Origin: Chelatococcus sp. YT9
GTDB taxonomy: Bacteria > Pseudomonadota > Alphaproteobacteria > Rhizobiales > Beijerinckiaceae
Reading direction: 5' to 3'
Length of the DNA stretch: 64,000 nt
Assembly: GCF_018398315.1 (NCBI RefSeq)
Contig: NZ_JAHBRW010000001.1
Coordinates: 186,001-250,000, forward strand
The notes under the pieces are model-generated. The model saw only the letters and a program-made list of their open reading frames with translations. It had not been told where the DNA came from and did not search any database. This document shows positions 28,112-38,237 of the stretch, one piece after another. Both the position numbers and the translations under genes were made by a program. How positions within the stretch are numbered: position 1 is the first letter of the stretch; each line of letters begins with the position of its first letter.

Positions 28112-29146
28112 ATGACCCAAGATACACCATTTCTCGTAACGCGATCGAGCACCCTGCCGGCAGGTCTCGCGAGCCCAATTCTCGCCATCGGCAACTTTGA
28201 CGGAATTCATAGGGGCCATCAGGCGGTCATCCGCACAGCGGTTGAATTGGCGCAGGACCGAGGCCGCCCGGCCAGCGCCCTCACCTTTGACCCGCATCCC
28301 AGCCTGTTCTTCGCGCCGCAGCGGGCGGCGTTCGCGCTCACCCCGCTGCCGCTCAAGAAACGCCTGATGGCCCATTTCGGTCTCTCCGGCGCCATCGTCC
28401 TTCCCTTCGATCACAAGCTTGCGGCCACGACTGCCGAGGAGTTCGTCGACCGATTGCTAATCAGCGAAATCGGCGCTGCCGGCATCGTTATCGGCGGGGA
28501 CTTTCATTTCGGACGCGGCCGCGAGGGCTCCCCGGACTTTCTCAGCAAGCGCGCTGCACACCATGGTATTCCGGTCATCATGGTGACAGCGGTCGGTGAT
28601 GGGGAGGATCAGAACGTCAGGGTATCCTCCACCGCGATCCGTGAGGCGCTGGCGCGCGGCGACATAAATTCGGCCAACAAGATGCTCGGCTACCGCTGGC
28701 TCGTGAGCGGCACAGTCGTGCACGGCGACAAGCGAGGTCGGCTTCTCGGCTTCCCCACCGCAAACGTGCATCTTTGGAAAGACTTCGGCCTTCGCTATGG
28801 CATTTATGCCGTTCGTGTGCGCCATGGCGAAGAAGTATTTGACGGCGTCGCCAGCTTCGGACGCCGCCCCACCTTTGACAACGGGCCTGCGTTGCTCGAA
28901 GTTCATCTCTTCGCTTTTTCCGGCAATCTTTATGATGCGCTGATCGACGTCGAGTTCGTGGCGTGGCTGCGGGGCGAGGAGCGCTTCGATGATGTCAATG
29001 CGCTGATCGCCCAGATGAACCGCGATTCAGAGGACGCTCGCGGTCACATCGCCCATCCGGACGGAGCAATTCCGTCGCTGATCGCTTCACTGATGCCACC
29101 CGATCTGACAGACCGCTCCGCCTGCCATTCTCCCTATTCCGCCTGA
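28112..29146 (+). CDS. ribF: Bifunctional riboflavin kinase / FAD synthetase
   Basis: A 344-residue enzyme that makes FMN and FAD from riboflavin. The N-terminal nucleotidyltransferase domain has 'AIGNFDGIHRGHQAVI' (HxGH-like), 'LTFDPHP' and 'IVIGGDFHFGRGREG', then 'RVSSTAIREALARGD'. The C-terminal kinase domain has 'VHGDKRGRLLGFPTANV' and 'EVHLFAFSGNLYDALIDVEF'. Standard length. In this order ribF commonly lies just before ileS and lspA; here a chemoreceptor gene sits between. Confidence 0.96.
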   Translation: MTQDTPFLVTRSSTLPAGLASPILAIGNFDGIHRGHQAVIRTAVELAQDRGRPASALTFDPHPSLFFAPQRAAFALTPLPLKKRLMAHFGLSGAIVLPFDHKLAATTAEEFVDRLLISEIGAAGIVIGGDFHFGRGREGSPDFLSKRAAHHGIPVIMVTAVGDGEDQNVRVSSTAIREALARGDINSANKMLGYRWLVSGTVVHGDKRGRLLGFPTANVHLWKDFGLRYGIYAVRVRHGEEVFDGVASFGRRPTFDNGPALLEVHLFAFSGNLYDALIDVEFVAWLRGEERFDDVNALIAQMNRDSEDARGHIAHPDGAIPSLIASLMPPDLTDRSACHSPYSA

Positions 29147-29308
29147 TACGAATCCGCCTAAGAGGCGCGACGGCCTTTCTGTCTCGTTCCCGGGACGAAC
29201 GCGGCTGCTTTCATAAGCTCCACAGTGTCCTACAGTGGTATTTCTCCACATTTTTTTAATCATGTTCGGTAAGATGGACCATCCTTGTAACGGACGGTCG
29301 CTTTGCCA

Positions 29309-30541
29309 ATGCCCCTGACCCGAATTGTAAAGGCCACGCCCGGCGAGCTCGTTGTCCGTTTTGGCATTCTTTTCGTTGCGTTCGCGGCTGTGATGGCGAT
29401 TGCGCGTCGTCTGGAGGGCGCTCTATCGGTCGATTCGATGATCGTGATGCTCCCAATCGCAGCCATTCTCGCCCTGATCTCCCTGTTTCTGCCTCTTCCC
29501 GCGTCTCCTGGCCTCAGTACCCTCGGGGCCAGGCTCGTCGCACTCGGCGAGGGCGACCTGACGAGCCCTGTGCCGGACAGCGCAAGATCCGGTGAGGAAA
29601 TGCGGCTGTCGCAGGCGTTGGAGCGCGTGCGTCAGGAATTGCTCTCCACCAAGGCTGCCGTCGCGAAGCTCACCGAAGCGCAGGCAGCGGCAACGCGTGA
29701 GCAGCGCATCAGCCTTGATCCGCGCGGCGTCGAGCGCCTGACGCGTTTGGCGAATGCCGTCGCAGAAGCAGCCCGCTCCATCGATGCATCCTCCAAGGAA
29801 ACGAGCGACATTTGCGAAACGACGATTGCGCGCATCCGCGAAAGCGTGCGCTCCGCGCACCTGTCCACGCATGGGGTTCAGACAGCGGCCGCGGCCGCCG
29901 TGGAACTCACGAGCTCGATCAATGAAATCGGCCGGCAGCTTTCACAAGGCTCCGACATCGCCGCCCGCGCCGTACGCGAGGCCGAAGGAACGAGCGCGCT
30001 TGTCGGGGCGCTTGACCGTTCCAGCGCCAAGATCGGTGAGGTGGTCACGCTGATCACAGCCATCGCCGAGCAGACCAACCTGCTGGCGCTCAACGCCACG
30101 ATCGAGGCCGCGCGTGCCGGTGAGGCTGGCCGCGGCTTCGCAATCGTGGCGCAGGAAGTGAAGGCGCTCGCCAGCCAGACCGCGCGAGCCACCGAGGACA
30201 TCCGCGGGCAGATCAATTCGATGCAGTCTGCGACGTCGCAGGCGGTCGCTGCGATCGGCTCGATCACCGGCACCATCGCGTCCATCGACAGGATGACCAT
30301 GATCATCGCCGATGCGGTCGGACAACAGAGCGCCGCGACGCAGGAAATTGCCCGTTCCATCGAAACGGCCGCTGCTGGCGCCGGTGAGCGCAGCGATACG
30401 CTCGCCCTGGTCGAGCGCACAGCCGAGGACACGACACGTACCCGCGAGAGCCTGGCGCGCGGGGTCACGAAGCTTCGCACGGATCTCGAGAATTTCAGGT
30501 CGCATTGTGAACGGTTGCTTACGCCTTCACAGGGCGCCTGA
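29309..30541 (+). CDS. Methyl-accepting chemotaxis protein, membrane-bound
   Basis: A 410-residue receptor with two membrane helices close together near residues 15-35 and 43-62, leaving almost no periplasmic domain. This suggests sensing within the membrane or by partners. A HAMP-like stretch follows, then a coiled-coil signalling domain with the tip '[19 protein letters not shown]' and '[19 protein letters not shown]'. The tip binds CheA/CheW. The ATG at 29309 is preferred to the TTG two codons earlier. The gene is inserted between ribF and ileS. Confidence 0.9.
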   Translation: MPLTRIVKATPGELVVRFGILFVAFAAVMAIARRLEGALSVDSMIVMLPIAAILALISLFLPLPASPGLSTLGARLVALGEGDLTSPVPDSARSGEEMRLSQALERVRQELLSTKAAVAKLTEAQAAATREQRISLDPRGVERLTRLANAVAEAARSIDASSKETSDICETTIARIRESVRSAHLSTHGVQTAAAAAVELTSSINEIGRQLSQGSDIAARAVREAEGTSALVGALDRSSAKIGEVVTLITAIAEQTNLLALNATIEAARAGEAGRGFAIVAQEVKALASQTARATEDIRGQINSMQSATSQAVAAIGSITGTIASIDRMTMIIADAVGQQSAATQEIARSIETAAAGAGERSDTLALVERTAEDTTRTRESLARGVTKLRTDLENFRSHCERLLTPSQGA

Positions 30542-30871
30542 GGCCAAGCGTGGCCAGACCGCCGCCCAAAGACTGCGCGCCCCATCGGGTGCCACGGGCC
30601 GGGGCTGCGGCGCCCCCGGGATAAGCTTCCGCACGGTCTTTATTCTGGCGGAGGCTGCTGCTAGAAGACCTTGCATGGACAGGTTTCTTGCTACGCGGCG
30701 AATTAAAAGCCCGGCTTTCGCCTGAGCGCACGGCTTCTGGAGCATCCGCCTCCCGGGCCGCACCTCGCGAAGGTCCGGGTTATCATGGGCTGGGACAGCC
30801 CATCCGCTATGATTTCATGCTCAGCGCCTCTGCGGTAATGCAACGGGCGCATTCTTCAACCGGCCAGGCTC
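30542..30871. other. Intergenic region before ileS
   Basis: About 330 bases with no believable open frame or tRNA. GC-rich inverted words are present, but no distinct terminator or leader structure could be defined. Confidence 0.4.
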
Positions 30872-33865
30872 ATGACCGATTCACCTGTTTCACCCGCTGA
30901 CCCGTCCCCCTCTTCCGCGCAGCGGGACTATTCCGAGACGCTTTTTCTGCCGCAGACGGATTTCCCGATGCGCGCAGGGTTGCCCCAGCGGGAGCCCGAA
31001 TTTCTGGAGCGCTGGGCGCGCATCGGCCTCTTCAAGAAGCTGCGTGCCGCTGGAAAGAACCGTAAGCGCTTCGTCCTGCATGACGGCCCCCCCTATGCGA
31101 ACGGCAACATCCACATCGGCCACGCGCTGAACAAGATCCTGAAGGATCTCGTCACGCGTTCGCAGCAGATGCTCGACCACGACGCCAATTACGTCCCCGG
31201 ATGGGACTGCCACGGTCTGCCTATCGAGTGGAAGGTCGAGGAGCAGTACCGCGCCAAGGGCCGCGACAAGGACGACGTGCCTATCATCGAATTCCGTCGC
31301 GAATGCCGCGCCTTCGCCCAGCATTGGCTCGATGTCCAGCGCGAGGAGTTCAAACGGCTCGGCGTCGAAGGAGACTGGGACCACCCTTACGCAACCATGA
31401 CCTTCGACGCAGAGGCTCAGATCGCCTGCGAAGTCATGAAATTCGCGGCGAGCGGCCAGCTCTATCGCGGCTCCAAGCCCGTCATGTGGTCCATCGTCGA
31501 GCGCACGGCCCTCGCGGAGGCCGAGGTCGAGTATCAGGAACACACGTCTCCGACGATCTTTGCGAAGTTTCCAATCGTCACGAGCGCTGACCCCGCGCTT
31601 GTCGGCACCTCGGTGGTCATCTGGACGACCACGCCCTGGACGATCCCCGCCAACCGCGCCATCGCATTTTCGAAAAACATCGCCTATGGCCTCTACCAGG
31701 TCACGACCGCCCCGGAAGGCAACTGGGCCAAGCCTGGAGACCGCTACATCCTGGCCGACAAGCTCGCGGCCGAGGTGCTGAATGCAGCGAAGGTCGAGTC
31801 CTATGAGCGCCGCGGCGCCATCAGCGCTGAAACGCTCGCCGGCATCCATGCCGCGCATCCTCTGCGCGGGCAAGGCTATGACTTCGACGTGCCGCTCATT
31901 GCCGCCGACTACGTCACAGACGACGCCGGTACGGGCTTCGTGCACACCGCGCCGGGGCATGGCGCCGACGACTACATCACCTTCATCAACAACCGCGCGA
32001 CATTCGAGCGTGCCGGCACGTCGGTCGTGCCGCATACGGTCGGGCCGGACGGCGCGTATTATGCCCATGTGCCGCTGTTCGCCGGCGCGCGGGTGCTCGA
32101 CGACAAGGGTAAGGAAGGTGACGCCAACAAGCGGGTCATCGAGGCGCTGGTCGCCGCCAACGCCCTGATCGCACGCGGCCGCCTGAAGCACCAGTATCCG
32201 CATTCCTGGCGCTCCAAGGCCCCGCTCATCTTCCGCAATACGCCGCAATGGTTCATCGCCATGGACAAGGACATCGCCGGCCCCGGCGACACCTTGCGGC
32301 AGCGCGCCTTGACCGCGATCGCCGCGACCGAATGGGTGCCGGAGACGGGCGAGAACCGCATCAATGGCATGATCCAGAACAGGCCCGACTGGGTGATCTC
32401 GCGCCAGCGCGCCTGGGGCGTGCCGATCGCCATCTTCATGCGTGAGGATGCCGCGGGCAATGTCATCGACCTCGCGCCGGGACCAGACTTCAAATTCAAC
32501 AAGGAGCTGTCGGACCGCGTCGCGGCGGCCTTCGTCGCGGAAGGCGCCGATGCCTGGTTCGCGGCCGATCCGCGCCGGTTCCTCGACGGTTTCGTCGACA
32601 ATATCGAGGACTGGACGCCGGTGAACGACATCCTCGACGTCTGGTTTGAATCAGGCTCGACCCATGCCTTCACGCTTGAGGTACGGCCGGAATTGAAGGC
32701 ACGCCGCGCCGTCGACGGTGGACATGACAAGGTCATGTATCTTGAGGGCTCCGACCAGCACCGGGGCTGGTTCCACTCCTCACTGCTGGAGAGTTGCGGC
32801 ACGCGTGGTCGGGCGCCGTTCGACATCGTGCTGACGCACGGTTTCACGCTCGACGAGCAGGGCCGGAAGATGTCCAAATCGCTCGGCAACACCGTTGCGC
32901 CGCAGGATGTCATCCGCACCGCCGGCGCCGATATCCTGCGCCTGTGGACGGCCTCGGTCGACTATTCAGACGACCAGCGCATCGGTCCCGAAATCATCAA
33001 GAGCGTTGTCGACCACTACCGCAAGCTCCGCAATACCATCCGCTGGATGCTCGGCACGCTCCATCACTTCAAGGGGCATGACCTCGTTCAGGTCAGCCAG
33101 ATGCCCGAACTGGAGCGGCTGATCCTGCACCGCCTCGCCGAGCTCGACGAGGAGGTCCGCAAAGCCTATGCGGCCTTCGACTACAAACGCGTCGTCGCGG
33201 CGCTTTCGGTCTTCATGACCTCGGACCTGTCGGCCTTCTACTTCGACGTGCGCAAGGATGCGCTCTATTGCGATCCGGCCAACAGCGTGACGCGGCGGAG
33301 CGCGCTCACCGTTATCGATCAGGTGTTTCGCTGCGTGACGACCTGGCTCGCACCGATTCTCGTGTTCACAGCCGAGGAGGCGTGGCAGGCTCGCTTCCCC
33401 TCAGAGGAAGGCTCGGTGCACCTCGAGCTCTTCCCCCAGATCCCGCCGGACTGGCGCCACGACAGCCTCAAGGCGAAGTGGGATAAAATTCGCCGTGTCC
33501 GCCGCGTGATCACCGGGGCCCTCGAGATCGAGCGCGCCCAGAAGCGCATCGGCTCCAGCCTCGATGCCGCGCCCATCGTCTTCATCGAGGATGCGGAGCT
33601 GATGGCCGCTCTCAAGGGCATCGACCTCGCGGAGGTCGCGATCACCTCCGCGATTCAGGTCATTTCCGGCGTTGGTCCCGCGGACGGCTTTCGCCTTGAT
33701 GATGTGGCGGGTGTCGTCGTCGTTCCCGGGCTTGCGCCGGGGCGCAAATGCGCCCGCTCGTGGAAGATCTCGCCTGACGTCGGCAGCGATCCGGACTATC
33801 CGGACGTGACGCCGCGCGACGCCGAGGCGCTGCGAGCTTGGGATGCGGCCCATAGGGGCGCATGA
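30872..33865 (+). CDS. ileS: Isoleucine-tRNA ligase
   Basis: A class I synthetase of 997 residues that charges tRNA-Ile and edits Val-tRNA. It has '[19 protein letters not shown]' (HIGH at 81-84), the CP1 editing domain with '[15 protein letters not shown]', and '[10 protein letters not shown]' (KMSKS about 666-670), then an anticodon domain. In enterobacterial enzymes the C-terminus binds zinc with four Cys in two CxxC pairs. Here only Cys960 remains ('KCARSWK'), and the second pair has become 'DVTPRD', so this zinc site is lost. The next gene, lspA, starts 11 bases after the stop, as in many bacteria. Confidence 0.98.
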   Translation: MTDSPVSPADPSPSSAQRDYSETLFLPQTDFPMRAGLPQREPEFLERWARIGLFKKLRAAGKNRKRFVLHDGPPYANGNIHIGHALNKILKDLVTRSQQMLDHDANYVPGWDCHGLPIEWKVEEQYRAKGRDKDDVPIIEFRRECRAFAQHWLDVQREEFKRLGVEGDWDHPYATMTFDAEAQIACEVMKFAASGQLYRGSKPVMWSIVERTALAEAEVEYQEHTSPTIFAKFPIVTSADPALVGTSVVIWTTTPWTIPANRAIAFSKNIAYGLYQVTTAPEGNWAKPGDRYILADKLAAEVLNAAKVESYERRGAISAETLAGIHAAHPLRGQGYDFDVPLIAADYVTDDAGTGFVHTAPGHGADDYITFINNRATFERAGTSVVPHTVGPDGAYYAHVPLFAGARVLDDKGKEGDANKRVIEALVAANALIARGRLKHQYPHSWRSKAPLIFRNTPQWFIAMDKDIAGPGDTLRQRALTAIAATEWVPETGENRINGMIQNRPDWVISRQRAWGVPIAIFMREDAAGNVIDLAPGPDFKFNKELSDRVAAAFVAEGADAWFAADPRRFLDGFVDNIEDWTPVNDILDVWFESGSTHAFTLEVRPELKARRAVDGGHDKVMYLEGSDQHRGWFHSSLLESCGTRGRAPFDIVLTHGFTLDEQGRKMSKSLGNTVAPQDVIRTAGADILRLWTASVDYSDDQRIGPEIIKSVVDHYRKLRNTIRWMLGTLHHFKGHDLVQVSQMPELERLILHRLAELDEEVRKAYAAFDYKRVVAALSVFMTSDLSAFYFDVRKDALYCDPANSVTRRSALTVIDQVFRCVTTWLAPILVFTAEEAWQARFPSEEGSVHLELFPQIPPDWRHDSLKAKWDKIRRVRRVITGALEIERAQKRIGSSLDAAPIVFIEDAELMAALKGIDLAEVAITSAIQVISGVGPADGFRLDDVAGVVVVPGLAPGRKCARSWKISPDVGSDPDYPDVTPRDAEALRAWDAAHRGA

Positions 33866-33875
33866 GCGTGCGCGC

Positions 33876-34400
33876 ATGAACATGTCGCCCGCCCGCCTGG
33901 GGACCCTCCTGGCCGGCCTGACCTTCGTAGCCGACCAGGCATCGAAGCTCTGGCTCTACCATGTGGTCGATATCGGCGCCCGACCACCTATCGCGGTCAC
34001 GCCGTTCTTCGACCTCATGCTGGTCTGGAACAGGGGTGTCTCCTACGGGCTCTTCCAGCAGGAGGGGCCTATCGGCCCATGGGTGCTCGTGATCCTGTCG
34101 CTGGCAGCAGCCATCGGGTTGAGCATTTGGCTTAGGCGTATCAAGACGGGGCTTATGGCTGTCGCCATCGGTCTCATCATCGGCGGGGCGCTTGGCAATG
34201 CCGTTGATCGGGCCGCTTACGGCGCGGTGCTCGATTTTGCCCATCTTCACGCCTTTGGGTATAGCTGGTATGTCTTCAACATCGCCGACGCGGCGATTGT
34301 CGCGGGCGTCATAGGCATCCTTTATGATGCCTTGTTCCTGGAGCATCGACGGGCGAATGCCCCGGGTTCCCATGCGTCCGGTCCAGACACGACCTCGTGA
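33876..34400 (+). CDS. lspA: Lipoprotein signal peptidase (signal peptidase II)
   Basis: A 174-residue aspartic protease of the inner membrane that removes signal peptides from prolipoproteins. It has four membrane helices, 'FVADQASKLWL' near the start, 'GGALGNAVDRAAYGAVLDF' with the first catalytic Asp in the NxxD motif, and 'YVFNIADAAI' with the second in FNxAD. The ATG at 33876 is the likely start; ATG 33882 is an alternative. It is closely coupled to ileS. Confidence 0.96.
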   Translation: MNMSPARLGTLLAGLTFVADQASKLWLYHVVDIGARPPIAVTPFFDLMLVWNRGVSYGLFQQEGPIGPWVLVILSLAAAIGLSIWLRRIKTGLMAVAIGLIIGGALGNAVDRAAYGAVLDFAHLHAFGYSWYVFNIADAAIVAGVIGILYDALFLEHRRANAPGSHASGPDTTS

Positions 34401-34613
34401 CGGGAGCTTCCTCGCATGGGCTTCTCGCTGAGCGGTTCGGCTGGTATGAAGAGGGCATCGAGCTGCCCGTCACACCACGGATGGGTTATTTTTGGGGGAG
34501 ATGTAGCCCGATCACAGTGTTTGTTATGATTTCGTTGGGCGGCGCCTCACTGTTGCCGCATCATGTCAACAACACTGATCAAGCGCTGCCGACATGAGAG
34601 TAGGACTGACATC

Positions 34614-35294
34614 ATGACGCGTCTCGACGTAAGGACATGGGGACTGCCGGTCGCCGCCTTGATGCTTGGGCTTATGGCCGGCGCGACCCCTGCCTCGGCG
34701 CAGGACACATCTGGCGTCTTCATGAAGGACGTCCTGGGTAAACTCGGCATCATCGATGAGGAGCGCCCGCCGATTGAATACCGCGAGCGCGCACCCCTCG
34801 TGATCCCTCCGGGTGCCGGCAATCTGCCACCGCCCCGCGCTGCAGCCAATGCCCGCGACGGTAATTGGCCGAATGATCCGGACGTCGCAGCAGCCCGCCG
34901 CGCGCAGCGAGAGGCGCGCCAACCGGTTCCTGTTCGTAATGACAGCTACGACGGCCGCGCGCTGAGCGTGGATCAGATCCGTGCTGGCCGTCGCGCCGGC
35001 TCGGGAGCATACGCGCCTGGAGAGCGCGCCAGAAGCTGCATGGGCGACAACTGCCGCGACGAGCTGCTCGTCAATCCTGACGTGCTTCGCAACAACGGGC
35101 ACCCGATGGAGCAGAAATCCAACCTCGCCTATGGACAGGAACCAGGCCGCGGCTCCCTCGCCGAGCCCCCGAAGGGCTATCGCATCCCGTCGGCGAATGC
35201 GCCGCTCGGTGACGGCAAGGCCTCGCCGATCGTCCGCGAATCACCAGGCGATGTCGAGCGGGAATTCATTCGGCAGCAGGCGGGCAGCCGCTAA
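34614..35294 (+). CDS. Conserved exported protein of unknown function
   Basis: A 226-residue protein with a signal peptide ('GLPVAALMLGLMAGATPASA', cleavage near residue 30). The mature part is Pro/Arg/Ala rich and apparently disordered, with recognisable patches 'KDVLGKLGIIDEERPPIEYRERAPLV' (split across residues about 38-63) and 'CMGDNCRDELL', a Cys pair likely to form a disulfide. Proteins of this kind occur between lspA and the M16 peptidases in Hyphomicrobiales, which suggests an envelope role. The start at 34614 is supported by the signal peptide. No domain function is known to me. Confidence 0.75.
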   Translation: MTRLDVRTWGLPVAALMLGLMAGATPASAQDTSGVFMKDVLGKLGIIDEERPPIEYRERAPLVIPPGAGNLPPPRAAANARDGNWPNDPDVAAARRAQREARQPVPVRNDSYDGRALSVDQIRAGRRAGSGAYAPGERARSCMGDNCRDELLVNPDVLRNNGHPMEQKSNLAYGQEPGRGSLAEPPKGYRIPSANAPLGDGKASPIVRESPGDVEREFIRQQAGSR

Positions 35295-35505
35295 CCGTAC
35301 CGCTCGATAAAACGCGACGTCGCAATCGCGCTTCATTGAAATTGACATCAACGAAGCTTAGCTTTTGGCAACGCTCCCCTTTGCAGGGAGGGCGTTGTCT
35401 GGCGTTGGATCGTGGCTTCTACCGCCCGCACGATCCTGTGTTGTACCCCAAAGCGCGATCGCGTTACGGTAGCGCGGTTCACGTCCTGATCCTGAAGAGC
35501 TGCTG

Positions 35506-36831
35506 ATGCCCTCAACACCGCTCGCCGGCCTCAATCCCGCTGTTTCCCCTTCGGCCACGGGTGGCGGCCCGCAGGTGTCCTCCTTCACTCTTGCCAATGG
35601 GCTTGAAGTGGTCGTCATCCCGGACCGGCGCGTCCCCGTGGTGACGCACATGGTTTGGTATCGGAACGGCTCAGCGGATGATCCGCCGCTCAAGTCCGGC
35701 ATCGCCCATTTTCTTGAGCACCTGATGTTCAAGGGTACGGCCACCCATCCTGCCGGCGAATTCTCACAGGTGGTGGCGAGCCTCGGCGGACAGGAGAACG
35801 CGTTCACCTCCTACGACTACACCGCCTATTTCCAGCGCGTCGCAAAGGAACACCTCGGCACGATGATGCGCTTCGAGGCGGACCGCATGAACGGCCTTGC
35901 TTTTGACGAGGACGTCGTCGGCCCCGAGCGCGACGTGGTGCTGGAAGAACGGCGCATGCGGGTGGAGACGGATCCCGGCGCCCAACTCGCCGAGGCGCTC
36001 TCCGCCTCGCTGTTCGTGCATCATCCCTATGGCACGCCCATCATCGGCTGGATGCACGAGATCGAGGGCCTGACCCGCGACGACGCGCTCGCCTATTACA
36101 AGCGGTTCTACACCCCCGAAAATGCGATCCTCGTCGTTGCCGGGGATGTCGAGGCGGAGACCGTACGCGCGCTGGCAGAGGAAACCTACGGCAAGGTGCC
36201 GGCTCGCGGCGCGCCTCCAGAACGACGCCGCCCGCGCGAGCCTGTTCTCAATGCCTCGCGGCGCGTGACCGTGACGGACGAGAAGGTCGAGCAGCCGTAC
36301 TTGCAGCTGAGCTATCTGGTGCCCTCATCCCGCACGCAGGAAGGGCGGGAGAGCTACGCGCTCGAGCTTCTGGCCGAGATCCTCGGCGGAGGCCAGACCT
36401 CGACCCTCTATCGCAGCCTTGTTCTGGAACAGGAACTCGCCGTTTCCGCAGGCGCTTATTACTACGGCTCGCTGCTCGACGCCGGCCAGTTCATCATCCA
36501 TGCGGCCCCCCGGCCGGGCGTGACGCTCGAGGCGCTTGAAGCCGCCATAAACAAGGCCGTCACAGCCTTCCTCGAACGCGGCGTCTCAGGCGAGGAACTG
36601 GAGCGCGCCAAAACCCGCTTTGTCGCCGAGATGGTCTATGCACAGGACAGCCAGGCGCATCTCGCACGGCTTTTCGGCTCGTCACTCGCCATCGGCGAAA
36701 GCGTCGAGGACGTGAAGCTGTGGACCCAGCGCATCGAAGAGGTAACGGCTGACGAGATCCGCGACGTCGGGGAGCGCTTCATCCATAAGGGACACGCTGT
36801 GACCGGCTATCTTGAGCCGCGCCGCGCCTGA
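35506..36831 (+). CDS. M16 family zinc metallopeptidase, catalytic partner
   Basis: A 441-residue pitrilysin-family protein with the inverted zinc motif 'HFLEH' (His68, Glu71, His72) in 'SGIAHFLEHLMFKGT', and the third ligand Glu148 in 'VVLEERRM', 76 residues later as expected. It also has the R/Y-type C-terminal half. It is likely to degrade oligopeptides or process proteins in the periplasm, although no signal peptide is apparent. It is followed at once by a second M16 gene without the zinc motif, the common two-subunit arrangement (compare PqqF/YmxG-like and mitochondrial processing peptidase pairs). Confidence 0.93.
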   Translation: MPSTPLAGLNPAVSPSATGGGPQVSSFTLANGLEVVVIPDRRVPVVTHMVWYRNGSADDPPLKSGIAHFLEHLMFKGTATHPAGEFSQVVASLGGQENAFTSYDYTAYFQRVAKEHLGTMMRFEADRMNGLAFDEDVVGPERDVVLEERRMRVETDPGAQLAEALSASLFVHHPYGTPIIGWMHEIEGLTRDDALAYYKRFYTPENAILVVAGDVEAETVRALAEETYGKVPARGAPPERRRPREPVLNASRRVTVTDEKVEQPYLQLSYLVPSSRTQEGRESYALELLAEILGGGQTSTLYRSLVLEQELAVSAGAYYYGSLLDAGQFIIHAAPRPGVTLEALEAAINKAVTAFLERGVSGEELERAKTRFVAEMVYAQDSQAHLARLFGSSLAIGESVEDVKLWTQRIEEVTADEIRDVGERFIHKGHAVTGYLEPRRA

Positions 36832-36853
36832 CGCCATCCTAGAAGCGAGATGC

Positions 36854-38128
36854 ATGATGACCGTTCGTGAATCCTCCGCCGCCTCGCGCGCCGTGCAACG
36901 GGTCATTTCGCCCGGCGGCATCGAGGCCTGGCTCGTCGAGGAACATGCCATTCCGCTCATCGCCATGGAGGTGGCCTTCCTCGGTGGCGCGGCGCAGGAT
37001 GCAGATGGCAAGGCGGGCACCGCCGCCCTGATGGCCGGCCTTCTCGACGAGGGGGCGGGCGAATTATCCGGCGACCAGTTTCAGGAACGCTTGGCGGATC
37101 GCGCCATCGAGCTCCACTTCAACGCCGATCGGGATAGCTGGCATGGCGCCCTCAAGACCTTGACGCGCCATGCGGATGAGGCCTTCGACCTGTTCCGGCT
37201 CGCGTTGACCCGACCACGCTTCGACACCGATGCGGTGGAACGCGTCCGCGAACAGATCCTGGCCGGTCTCCGTCACGAGGCGAAGGACCCGGACAGTCTC
37301 GCGAACCGCGCCTTCTTCACGGAGGCCTGCAGCGGGCATCCCTACGCGCACCCTGTGCGCGGCACGATCGAGAGCCTCGGGACCGTCCGCCGGGACGATG
37401 TCAGCGCACTGCACAAACGCGGTTTCTCACGCGCCAATCTGTACGTCGCCGTCGTGGGTGCGATTGATGCCGACAGCCTCGGCAAACGCCTGGACCAGCT
37501 TTTCAGCGAGCTGCCGGCGGCGGCGGAACTTGCGCCAATCAGCCCGCTCACCCTCGGCAATCTCGGCAAGCATGCCATCGTCGATCTCGACGTGCCGCAG
37601 TCCGTGGTGCGCTTTGGCCTGCCAGGACTGGCGCGGCGGGACCCGGACTACATGGCCGGCTATATCGCCAATCATATTCTAGGCGGCGGCACGTTCACCT
37701 CCCGCCTGTTTCAGGAGGTGCGCGAGAAACGCGGCCTCGCCTACAGCGTTTGGACATCGCTTCATCCGCTGCGCCATTGTCCGCTCTTCATGGGCGGCAC
37801 GGCCACCAAGAACGAGCGCGCGGGCGAGGCGCTTGACGTCATCAAGAGTGAAATCGTCCGTCTGGTGAAGGATGGCGCGAGCGAGGAGGAGTTCGCCAAG
37901 GCGAAGCAGTTCCTCATCGGCTCCTATGCGCTCCATTTCGACACCTCGACGAAGATCGCCCGCCAGCTCGTGCATATCGCGATCGACGGTCTCGGCATCG
38001 ATTATATCGATAGGCGCAACGCGCTGGTGGAAGCCGTATCGCCGGATGATCTCAAGCGCGCGGCACAGCGCCTCTTCGGTAATGGCGATCCGCTCGTCGT
38101 GGTCGCCGGTCGGCCTGTCGGACTGTAA
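36854..38128 (+). CDS. M16 family peptidase-like protein, non-catalytic partner
   Basis: A 424-residue M16 protein in which the zinc motif region reads 'GTAALMAGLLDEGAG', with no HxxEH, so it cannot bind catalytic zinc. It keeps 'EVREKRGLAYSVWTSL', the Arg/Tyr substrate-binding motif typical of the inactive subunit. It probably pairs with the preceding catalytic protein to form a closed chamber. The gene begins 22 bases after its partner; ATG 36854 or the adjacent ATG 36857 is the start. Confidence 0.9.
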   Translation: MMTVRESSAASRAVQRVISPGGIEAWLVEEHAIPLIAMEVAFLGGAAQDADGKAGTAALMAGLLDEGAGELSGDQFQERLADRAIELHFNADRDSWHGALKTLTRHADEAFDLFRLALTRPRFDTDAVERVREQILAGLRHEAKDPDSLANRAFFTEACSGHPYAHPVRGTIESLGTVRRDDVSALHKRGFSRANLYVAVVGAIDADSLGKRLDQLFSELPAAAELAPISPLTLGNLGKHAIVDLDVPQSVVRFGLPGLARRDPDYMAGYIANHILGGGTFTSRLFQEVREKRGLAYSVWTSLHPLRHCPLFMGGTATKNERAGEALDVIKSEIVRLVKDGASEEEFAKAKQFLIGSYALHFDTSTKIARQLVHIAIDGLGIDYIDRRNALVEAVSPDDLKRAAQRLFGNGDPLVVVAGRPVGL

Positions 38129-38237
38129 CAATCCGGCGGTATCAGACTTGCACATCTGCCGACTCGCAGACTTGCGGAACCTGCCTTAGCTCGGGGCCGT
38201 TCCCACCCATAGCCTTATCGGCTGACAGGAGTGACGC

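Noticed and set aside
30872..30900. Regulatory leader (T-box type) before ileS
   Set aside because: No T-box sequence or specifier-loop structure is visible, and such leaders are not expected in this class.
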